Source: Flavobacterium panacis (GTDB lineage Bacteria > Bacteroidota > Bacteroidia > Flavobacteriales > Flavobacteriaceae). From it: a stretch of DNA of 64,000 nucleotides. The stretch lies in assembly GCF_024649945.1 (NCBI RefSeq), contig NZ_JANKMS010000011.1, positions 1-64,000 of the forward strand, in the 5' to 3' direction. Of this stretch, positions 33,452-41,800 are shown piece by piece. A program made the position numbers and the translations under genes. Below the pieces are notes generated by a model that did no database searches, was not told the origin of the DNA, and worked only from the letters and a program-made list of their open reading frames with translations. Numbering within the stretch: the first letter of the stretch is position 1; each line of letters begins with the position of its first letter.

Positions 33452-33760
33452 ATGAATATCGACAAAATGGAATTTGTGGCGTGGATGGAACGCATAATGG
33501 ATAGGCTTGACATTCTCGGCAACCACATAGACGATTTACAAAAGAAGCGCAATAGCATAGACGGAGAAGAATTACTGGATAATCAGGATTTATTACAAAT
33601 GCTGAAAATCAGCAACCGTTCCCTGCAACGGTATCGCTCCATCGGTAAGCTGCCTTACTATACCATCAGCGGAAAATTGTATTACAAACTATCCGATGTG
33701 CATCAGTTCATCAGGGAAAGTTTTAACCCGCCTTTGCCCAAACTGGATGCCAATAAGTGA
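33452..33760 (+). CDS. Xis2d-like helix-turn-helix protein
   Basis: 102 residues from the ATG at 33452 (the frame is open from a TTG at 33446). It has the same fold as its neighbour: an N-terminal coiled-coil-like helix (MERIMDRLDILGNHIDDLQK), then DNQDLLQMLKISNRSLQRYR and a wing with LPYYTISGKLYYK. It corresponds in order to xis2d of CTnDOT. It begins 11 bp after the first HTH gene, so they form one operon. Sequence identity between the two HTH genes is low. Confidence 0.75.
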   Translation: MNIDKMEFVAWMERIMDRLDILGNHIDDLQKKRNSIDGEELLDNQDLLQMLKISNRSLQRYRSIGKLPYYTISGKLYYKLSDVHQFIRESFNPPLPKLDANK

Positions 33761-33807
33761 CAAACACTGCCTTTGAGTGCCACATAGTGCAATACGGTGC
33801 AGGCTTC
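33758..33807 (+). promoter_or_regulatory. Phased 10-bp repeat upstream of the DUF4099/DUF3945 gene
   Basis: Five consecutive 10-bp units each begin with TG, starting at 33758, 33768, 33778, 33788 and 33798 (first unit TGACAAACAC). Same family and orientation as the other ICE copies; the start codon is 38 bp after the last unit. Confidence 0.6.
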
Positions 33808-33845
33808 CTTTACATTCGACAGCGAACTTTTAAAATTTTCAGAAT

Positions 33846-35324
33846 ATGAGTGAAGAAACAACTAATAAACAGGAAATGCCCGAACAGCTTTCGGACATAT
33901 TACTCGTACTGGATAAAGAAAAAATGAAAATCCAGGCAGTGAAGAGTATCGACGAAAACGGGAAAATGGAAACCGTCGAACCCACGAAGAAAAACCAAAA
34001 CCAGTTTATGCGTGTGGACAAAAGCGGCGATTTCTTTTCCAACTTCTTTTCCAATTTTTTCAGCCAGTTAAAGAACCCTACAAACTTTACTTTCTTCAAA
34101 GTACCCGCCCCTATTGCTGCTGAAAAAGCACAGGAATTACAAAAGCACGTAGATAAGCCCACTCCCGATGGCGAGAAAGTGCTGAAAGAACTCGAAGTAA
34201 AGGCAGAACCGCAACAGGACAAAAAACAAGAAAATCAAAATAATATGGCAACAGCACAAACAACAACGGAAACGAGTGAATATCGCTACAAGCCGGAGCA
34301 GATTGATTGGGACACAATGAAAAACCTCGGATTAAGCAAAGAGTATCTTGAAAAAAGAAACCTGCTTGACCCTCTATTAAGAGGTTACAAAACCAATGAA
34401 CTCTTACCGATAGGCATTAACCTCGGCGGTTCTATTCTGCGCACGGATGCCCGCTTGTCTTTACAGCAAGCGGAAGACGGTAATGTTATCGTGGCAATAC
34501 ACGGTATCAAAAAAGAGCCTAACCTCCATTTTGAGTTTTTCGGTCACAAGTTTACGGACGAAGACAAGAAAAACCTGCTTGAAACGGGCAATATGGGGCG
34601 TGTAGTCAATTTGGTAAATTCTAAAACGGGCGAACTGATGCCGTCTATTATCAGCATTGACAGGCTTACCAATGATGTAGTGGCATTGCGAACTGATTTC
34701 ATAAAAATACCTGATGAGTTAAAAGGTGTGAAACTGAATGACGAGCAAAAGCAAACCTTAATGGAAGGCAAACCGCTTTATCTGCAAGGTATGATTTCTA
34801 CCAAAGGAACAGAGTTTTCTGCAATGGTACAGTTTAATGCGGACAAACGATATGTAGAGTTCCTGTTTGACAGAAGCAATAACCATCAGCAGGCGCAAAC
34901 CAACCAACAAACCAATCAACAGGGCAATCAGCAGAATAATCAGCAAAGCCAACCGCAGGAAGCTCCGAAAACTTTCAGGGGCAAAGAACTGGACGATGAG
35001 CAGTACAACAAATTCAAAGCCGGGCAAACCATATATGTGGAATTGAAAGATAAAAAAGACCAACCCTACAAGGGTTATATCACTTTCGACAAAGATACCG
35101 GAAAGACCAACTTTGAATTTCCCGGTCAGTATAAAGCACGGGTAGAAACTGCCGAAACCCATAAAACACAGACTGCCGTTAATTCAGAGGGTAAGACCAA
35201 TGAAGCAACCAAGAACATCAAAGAGCCTTTGAAGTCCGGGCAACAAAGACCGAAAAATGAAAAGCAGCAGGAACAACAAGAAAAACCCGAAACTCCTGCA
35301 AAATCCAAAGGCAGAAAAATGTAA
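33846..35324 (+). CDS. DUF4099/DUF3945-domain protein (CTnDOT orf3-like)
   Basis: 492 residues. A Phe-rich segment (FFSNFFSNFFSQL, near 63-75) is followed by a linker, then the DUF4099 region (residues ~150-260: IDWDTMKNLGLSKEYLEKRN, LLPIGINLGGS) and DUF3945-type repeats ending in a Gln/Asn-rich stretch (~350-370) and a repeated GKELDDEQYNKFKAGQ unit. The C-terminus is Lys-rich. Such proteins lie between xis genes and topB in CTnDOT-type elements; their role is not established. Gln/Asn tracts and low-complexity ends suggest a flexible scaffold. Confidence 0.8.
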   Translation: MSEETTNKQEMPEQLSDILLVLDKEKMKIQAVKSIDENGKMETVEPTKKNQNQFMRVDKSGDFFSNFFSNFFSQLKNPTNFTFFKVPAPIAAEKAQELQKHVDKPTPDGEKVLKELEVKAEPQQDKKQENQNNMATAQTTTETSEYRYKPEQIDWDTMKNLGLSKEYLEKRNLLDPLLRGYKTNELLPIGINLGGSILRTDARLSLQQAEDGNVIVAIHGIKKEPNLHFEFFGHKFTDEDKKNLLETGNMGRVVNLVNSKTGELMPSIISIDRLTNDVVALRTDFIKIPDELKGVKLNDEQKQTLMEGKPLYLQGMISTKGTEFSAMVQFNADKRYVEFLFDRSNNHQQAQTNQQTNQQGNQQNNQQSQPQEAPKTFRGKELDDEQYNKFKAGQTIYVELKDKKDQPYKGYITFDKDTGKTNFEFPGQYKARVETAETHKTQTAVNSEGKTNEATKNIKEPLKSGQQRPKNEKQQEQQEKPETPAKSKGRKM

Positions 35325-35330
35325 TACAGT

Positions 35331-37424
35331 ATGAAAACAATTATAGCAGAAAAACCAAGCGTAGCAAGGGAGATAGCCGGCTTGTTGGGAGCATCTGAAA
35401 AAAAGGACGGCTACCTGACAGGTAACGGCTATTTTGTTACGTGGGCATTCGGTCATTTAATAGGACTGGGAATGCCCGAAGATTATGGGATTACGGGATT
35501 TGACAAAGCCGCTTTGCCTATATTGCCTAACCCGTTTTTATTGACCGTTCGCAAAGTCAAAAAAGATAAAGGCTATACTGCCGATGCTGGCGCATTAAAG
35601 CAACTGAAAGTAATCAAAGAATTGTTCAATAAAAGCGATAGCATTATCGTGGCGACAGATGCAGGTCGTGAGGGCGAACTCATTTTTAGGTACATTTATG
35701 AATACCTGAAATGCAACAAGCCGTTTGAACGCCTTTGGATTAGTTCGCTTACAGAAAAGGCAATTAGGCAGGGCTTTGACAACCTTAAAAACGGAAAAGA
35801 ATTTGACGGGTTATATCAGGCTGCACAAGGCAGAAGCCGTGCCGATTGGCTTGTAGGCATCAACGCTACACAGGCGTTGAGCATTGCCGCAGGCAATGGT
35901 ATTTACTCGCTCGGAAGAGTGCAAACTCCGACGTTGGCTTTGATATGCAAACGCTATCTCGAAAACAAAAATTTCTCTGTAAAGAAATATTGGCAGATAC
36001 AATTGCTACATCACAAAGCACAGGTTGATTTCAAAAGTATTTCCGTTACCAAGTGGGATGAAAAGCATCTTGCTGATGATACGCTGAAAGCCATTCAGCG
36101 CAATGAAATTGCAACCGTTACATCGGTAGAAACCAAAAGCGTTACAGAACAACCGCCCTTGCTTTTTGATTTGACGGGCTTGCAAAAAGAAGCCAACAAA
36201 AGGCTGAAATTATCTGCTGAAGCAACGCTCAATATTGCGCAAAGCCTGTACGAAAAGAAGTTTATTACTTATCCCCGTACCGGAAGCAAATACATACCCG
36301 AAGATATGTGGGCAGAAATTCCCAACCTTGTGCGGGCATTGCAGAACCGTGAAGATTGCAAACAAGCCCTTACCAAAATCAAATGGGGACGGTTCAATAA
36401 ACGTATCGTGAATGACCTCCGTGTAACGGACCATCACGGTTTATTGATTACCGACAAAGTGCCGTCTGTACTGAATGCAGATGAAGATAAGATTTACAAT
36501 ATGATTGCACTTCGCCTGCTCGAAGCCATATCACAAGCCTGTGTCAAAGAGATAACCGATGTATCATTGCAGGTGTTGCACTACGATTTTACGGCAAAAG
36601 GTTGTAAAATTCAGGAAGCAGGTTGGCGTTCCATCAAAGGAAGTTTTACCGATGATGGCGAAGAGCCAGTGCAGGAACTACCCGAACTGACTAAAGGCGA
36701 TGAACTCAAAATAAAAGAAGCTGCCGTTTTGGAAAAGCAGACCAAACCACCAGTCCTTTATACCGAAGCCGGGCTTCTATCGGCTATGGAAACCGCCGGA
36801 AAAGAAATTGAAAACGAGGAAGAACGGAAAGCCCTGAAAAATATTGGTATTGGTACTCCGGCTACAAGAGCCGCCATTATCGAAACCTTGTTTACCCGTA
36901 ATTATATCCAAAGGGATAAGCGTTCTTTAATACCTACAGAAAAAGGATTGCAGGTGTACGGGCTTGTTAAAGAACGCAAGATTGCAGATGTAGCTATGAC
37001 CGCAGAATGGGAACTGGCATTGCAGAAAATTGAAAACAACGAAGCGGATGCCGGAGCATTTCAAAAGGAAATGGAAACCTATGCGAAATCTATTACCGAT
37101 GAACTGCTGCAAACTTCTATTGCAAATACTAATCAGCCAAAATTGACCTGTCCGAAATGCAAAAGTCAGCAACTCATCATTCGTGACAAGATTGTGAAAT
37201 GTTCTGATGAGGCTTGTAATTGGGTGCAGTTCCGTACCGTCTGCGGGGTACAAATCAGTATCGAAAATATTGTAAGCCTTATCAATAAGGGTAAAACGGC
37301 TTTAATCAAAGGAATGACGAGCAAAGCCGGAAAGAAATTCGATGCTTATATCGTGCTGAAAGAAAATGCAGAAACCTCCTTTGAGTTTGAAAAAAACAAA
37401 AGCAATAAGCGTAATGGAAAATAA
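35331..37424 (+). CDS. topB: DNA topoisomerase III (Exc-like)
   Basis: 697 residues, type IA topoisomerase. The Toprim domain begins IIAEKPSVAREIAG and has DAGREGELIF at 110-119; the catalytic Tyr314 is in FITYPRTGSKY. A single zinc-ribbon-like end (CPKCKSQ, then CSDEACNW) follows. It occupies the position of exc, the last gene of the CTnDOT excision operon, where it has topoisomerase activity and aids excision. It starts 6 bp after the DUF4099 gene. It overlaps the next gene by 11 bp. Confidence 0.95.
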   Translation: MKTIIAEKPSVAREIAGLLGASEKKDGYLTGNGYFVTWAFGHLIGLGMPEDYGITGFDKAALPILPNPFLLTVRKVKKDKGYTADAGALKQLKVIKELFNKSDSIIVATDAGREGELIFRYIYEYLKCNKPFERLWISSLTEKAIRQGFDNLKNGKEFDGLYQAAQGRSRADWLVGINATQALSIAAGNGIYSLGRVQTPTLALICKRYLENKNFSVKKYWQIQLLHHKAQVDFKSISVTKWDEKHLADDTLKAIQRNEIATVTSVETKSVTEQPPLLFDLTGLQKEANKRLKLSAEATLNIAQSLYEKKFITYPRTGSKYIPEDMWAEIPNLVRALQNREDCKQALTKIKWGRFNKRIVNDLRVTDHHGLLITDKVPSVLNADEDKIYNMIALRLLEAISQACVKEITDVSLQVLHYDFTAKGCKIQEAGWRSIKGSFTDDGEEPVQELPELTKGDELKIKEAAVLEKQTKPPVLYTEAGLLSAMETAGKEIENEEERKALKNIGIGTPATRAAIIETLFTRNYIQRDKRSLIPTEKGLQVYGLVKERKIADVAMTAEWELALQKIENNEADAGAFQKEMETYAKSITDELLQTSIANTNQPKLTCPKCKSQQLIIRDKIVKCSDEACNWVQFRTVCGVQISIENIVSLINKGKTALIKGMTSKAGKKFDAYIVLKENAETSFEFEKNKSNKRNGK

Positions 37425-38295
37425 ATCGTCTATTATACCCAAAGAAATAAGGAACCTGATTTATACTATTCGGGGCAAACAAGTAATGTTGGATAGTGAC
37501 CTTGCTGCCTTGTATCAGGTGGAAACAAAGAACCTCAACAAAGCCGTAAAACGGAATATCGAGCGTTTTCCTGCTTCGTTCTGCTTTCAACTGACTGAAA
37601 AGGAAGTTGAAAACTTGAGGTTCCAATTTGGAACCTCAAGTTTAAATTACGGTGGCAGACGTTATTTACCCTATGCTTTTACCGAACAGGGGGTTGCAAT
37701 GGCATCTGCCATACTCCGTTCGGACATAGCGGTAAGAATGAGTGTTCAAATAATGGAAGCCTTTGTAGAAATGCGGCGTATGCTCATTAGCAATGCTTCT
37801 TTGTTTCATCGGCTAGATAATATTGAATTGAAACAACTGGAAGCCGACCAAAAATTTGAAGAGATTTTTAAGGCTTTGGAAAGCGACAAGCTGCACAGCG
37901 AAAAAGGTATCTTTTACAACGGACAGGTTTTTGATGCCTATGCTTTTGTTTCTGATATTATCCGTAGTGCCGGAAGTTCCATTATCCTGCTTGATAATTA
38001 TGTGGATGATACGGTGCTTACTTTATTGGGTAAGCGCAATGATAATGTAACTGCCACTATCCTTACCAAAAGTATCAGTCACCAGTTACGGTTGGATTTA
38101 CAACGCTACAACAGCCAATATACTGTAATAGATATTGAGATTTTCTCCGATGCCCACGACCGTTTTTTAATTATTGACAATACAGAGCTTTACCATATAG
38201 GGGCATCGCTCAAAGACCTGGGCAAAAAATGGTTTGCCTTTTCTCGAATGGATATTGAAGTCGGCAGGATGCTCCAAATCCTTAACAAGCCATAA
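37414..38295 (+). CDS. ORF6N-domain protein with PLD-like C-terminal region
   Basis: 294 residues from the ATG at 37414. The N-terminal ~100 residues match the ORF6N domain of phage antirepressor-type proteins (IRGKQVMLDSDLAALYQVET, RYLPYAFTEQGVAMAS). After a coiled linker the C-terminal part (VDDTVLTLLGKRN, DAHDRFLIIDNTELYHIGAS) resembles a phospholipase-D-like fold with a single HxxxxxxxD-type motif, seen in enzymes and in degenerate sensors. Function unknown; it could be a DNA-binding switch or a defence-type protein. It overlaps topB by 11 bp and ends at a good terminator. Confidence 0.7.
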   Translation: MENKSSIIPKEIRNLIYTIRGKQVMLDSDLAALYQVETKNLNKAVKRNIERFPASFCFQLTEKEVENLRFQFGTSSLNYGGRRYLPYAFTEQGVAMASAILRSDIAVRMSVQIMEAFVEMRRMLISNASLFHRLDNIELKQLEADQKFEEIFKALESDKLHSEKGIFYNGQVFDAYAFVSDIIRSAGSSIILLDNYVDDTVLTLLGKRNDNVTATILTKSISHQLRLDLQRYNSQYTVIDIEIFSDAHDRFLIIDNTELYHIGASLKDLGKKWFAFSRMDIEVGRMLQILNKP

Positions 38296-38300
38296 AAATG

Positions 38301-38328
38301 AACCTCTGAATTTTTCAGAGGTTTTTTA
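38301..38328 (+). terminator. Terminator of the excision operon
   Basis: Arms AACCTCTGA (38301-38309) and TCAGAGGTT (38315-38323), followed by a T-run. Confidence 0.9.
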
Positions 38329-38338
38329 TTGTCCATTA

Positions 38339-38378
38339 CGCCAAATACCGCCTCTCAAAGCCAAACCCTGCAACATTC
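38339..38378 (+). promoter_or_regulatory. Phased 10-bp repeat upstream of the DUF1896 gene
   Basis: Four abutting units start at 38339, 38349, 38359 and 38369, each with G-C at positions 2-3 (first unit CGCCAAATAC). It sits 64 bp before the DUF1896 start, directly after a terminator, so it marks a new promoter. Confidence 0.6.
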
Positions 38379-38441
38379 ACAAAGGCATTTGCTTTCGCTT
38401 ATAATTTTAGGATTTAAGTAAAATTCTAAACAAAATATAGT

Positions 38442-38879
38442 ATGGACGTACAGCAAAAAGACCTATCGTATTTCAGATTACGACTGCAAGAATTATTAAA
38501 CAGCAGCTTCCCCGAAAAGGTACACGACCAAAAATTTATAGACCAACGGTCTTCGTGGGCTGCCAACGCTTATGAGGGGGCGTTCCGGTCGGGAAACGCC
38601 TTAGAGCAATGCAATGAAATAGCTAATTACATATTGTTTGAGGGCTTACACTTCTCCAAGTTCGACACGGTTTTTAAAGTGGTATGCAATGAGTTTGATA
38701 CCATAATGGCAGATGAGGAACTGCGACCGTTCGCCCTGAAAATGTTTCCTGTTTGCGAACCTGTATTTGCAGGATATGAATTAACCGATGATTTCATCCA
38801 CGGGTTTGAGTTCGATTTACTCTATACCGAACTGACCGGAACCATCGCAATATGGATTGAGGAAAATGGGCTTCAGTAA
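38442..38879 (+). CDS. DUF1896 protein
   Basis: 145 residues, mostly helical and acidic at the C-terminus (LTGTIAIWIEENGLQ). It matches the DUF1896 family found next to the large methylase-helicase in Bacteroidota conjugative elements. No catalytic motif is seen. It overlaps the start of the methylase-helicase by 14 bp, so the two are translationally coupled and the protein may act with it. Function unknown. Confidence 0.75.
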   Translation: MDVQQKDLSYFRLRLQELLNSSFPEKVHDQKFIDQRSSWAANAYEGAFRSGNALEQCNEIANYILFEGLHFSKFDTVFKVVCNEFDTIMADEELRPFALKMFPVCEPVFAGYELTDDFIHGFEFDLLYTELTGTIAIWIEENGLQ

Positions 38880-41800
38880 GCGGTTCCATCTCCAACAGAA
38901 TATTGATGCCCTGCGAATTGTTTTTAAACTGGAAAAGGAGAAACGGCAAGCCACCGTAGGCGAAAGACTGCTAATGATGCAATACAGCGGATTTGGCGGT
39001 CTTAAATTCGTTCTGAACCCCTTTGAAAATGAAATAGACATCAATAATTGGAGAAAAACGGAACACGACCTCTTTCCGATTACGCAGGAACTCCACCAAC
39101 TACTCAAAGAAAATTCCGAAGACGATAAGCAATACCGCAGGTATGTGGATAGTATGAAAAGTTCTGTTTTAACGGCTTTTTATACCCCGCCAGAGGTCAT
39201 AGATGCCATTTCATCAGCCTTGCGGGATAGCGGTCTGCATATTGATAAATTCCTCGAACCCTCCGCAGGTATCGGCTCATTCATACAATCCTTTTCGGAA
39301 AGTCAAAAAGCCAATGTTACTGCCTATGAAAAGGACTTGCTGACAGGCAAGATTTTAAAGCAGCTCTATCCCGAAAGCAATGTACGTGTAAGCGGTTTTG
39401 AGGAAATTCCCGAAAGGGAACAAAACAGCTATGATGTAGTAGCCAGTAACATTCCTTTTGGCGATACTTCCGTATTCGACCTTTCTTATTCCCGAAGCAA
39501 GGACAATGCAAAAATACAGGCTGCCCGAAGCATACACAATTACTTCTTTCTGAAAGGTGCTGATATGCTCCGTGAGGGTGGTTTGTTAGTTTATATCACT
39601 TCACAAGGCATATTGAACAGCCCTAAAAACGAACCCATACGCAGGGCGTTAATGCAGGATAATAATTTGGTATCGGTTGTAAGATTACCTAACAACCTGT
39701 TTACAGAATATGCAGGTACGGAAGTGGGAAGCGACCTGATTATCCTGCAAAAAAATACGGCAAAAGAAAATCTGACCGACAGGGAAGATCTGTTTTGCCG
39801 AAGCAATCCAACCGAATACAATACACCAGGCAATGCCTTGTTTCAAAACAGTGCAAGGATTGTGCATACAGACTACAAATTAGATACTGACCCATACGGA
39901 CAGCCTGCCTTAATCTATACGCATAAAAATGGTGTTGATGGGATTGCCAAAGATTTGAAACAAATGCTTTCCGAAGATTTCGGTAAGCATCTGAATTTGG
40001 GTTTATACAAAGGCAAACGGAACGATGAGCCTATTATACAAATTCCGATTGAGCCAAAGGTTATACCTCCGGTAATAGAGCCTGTAACCATTCGGCAAAA
40101 ACTACAACCCGAACCAACTCCGGTAGTCCGTCAGGAAAGCCCGCAGGAATTGAAACAACTAAGCATTTTCGACCTGTTTGAAAGTGCGGGCGAACCTGTT
40201 GCCGTAATTGCGTTACCCAAAAGAACTACCCGAAGCAAAAAGCAAAGCACCCGAAAAAGCAGAGATACAATAGGTCGCCAAACCGATCTGTTCAGTGGTG
40301 CATTGCAGCAAACCTATATACCGCCAAAAACCAACGGTACTGCTAACGGTACTCCAAAGATAAACAGCAAAAATCAGGAAGCAATTGGCGACCTGTTTTC
40401 ACAAATAAACGGGAATGGCCAGACTGATAAGTCAGCCGTTCCCAATGCCATTAATAACGCCATTCCCGAACCTACCCCGTATAGTGGCGAACTGCAATCA
40501 TTCCACCGTAATGATTGCCTTGTTGCGGATAATGGTTGGGTTGGTTATCTGCAAGATGTCGAAAGAAACGAAGAAAAATCATCAGCAACCTTTCATACAT
40601 TGCAATTACCGACTTTACAAAAAGCAAGAGCCGAAGCCTATATTGCCGTAAGGGACAGTTATATTAACCTCTATCAAAAAGAAGCTGAAAGGCAAACCGA
40701 ACACAAGGAAGAACGGGAAACGCTGAACCTCCTTTATGATGCCTTTACTAAAAAATACGGCAATCTGAATGCTGCCGACAATGCCAAGCTCATAAAGACA
40801 GACAGCGCAGGTAAGGAAATACCGTATCTGGAGCGTATTATCGGGGGCGTAATTCACAAAGCAGATATATTCAGCCGCCCCGTTAGTTTTTCTACTACCA
40901 CATTAGCAACCGACAATCCCGAAGAGGCTTTAGCGTCATCGCTGAACAAATACGGAAGCGTGGATTTGGATTTTATGTCCGAAATCAGCAGCCTGCCTGC
41001 CTATACGCTGAAAGAAGCCTTGCACGGGCGGTTGTTCTACAATCCGCTACAACAGGAATATGAAATTGCTGAACGGTGGATAGCGGGCAATGTTGTTGAG
41101 AAAGCAAATGATGTACGAGCATATCTCGAAAACAATCCTGATGATAAGGAAGCCAAAGAAAGCCTTACCGCTTTAGAAGAAGCCCGACCAAGACGGATTG
41201 AATTTGAGGAACTTGATTTTAACCTCGGTGAACGGTGGATACCCACGGGAATTTATGCCCGGTTTGCTTCGCATTTGTTTGATGCCGATGTACTGGTTCA
41301 TTATTCGGAAAGCTCCGACGACTTTTCCGTAAAGTGTCATCAGGGCAATATGCACATTTGGGAAAAATATGCAGTCAAGGCAGAAAGCCGAACATTTGAT
41401 GGTATTGCGCTGCTCAAACACGCCCTTGTCAATACCACGCCGGATATTACCAAAAAAGTAATGGTTGGCGACCAAGAGGTCAAGGTACGGGATATGGAAG
41501 CCATACAAATGGCGAACACCAAGATTGATGAAATCCGTACCGCCTTTACCGACTGGCTACACGCACAGAACGATGAGTTTAAAAACAGGCTGACCGACCA
41601 ATACAACGATACCTTTAACTGTTTTGTTCGCCCGAACTATGACGGCAGCCATCAGGACTTTCCGGGATTAGACCGAAAGGCAGCAGGTATTGAAGACCTG
41701 TATTCAAGCCAAAAGGACACCGTTTGGATGATAAAACTGAACAACGGCGCTATCTGCGACCACGAAGTAGGTGCAGGAAAAACGCTGATAATGTGTACAG

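Noticed and set aside
37366..37413. Longer start for the ORF6N gene
   Set aside because: It would lie deep in topB; the ATG at 37414 gives a normal N-terminus.
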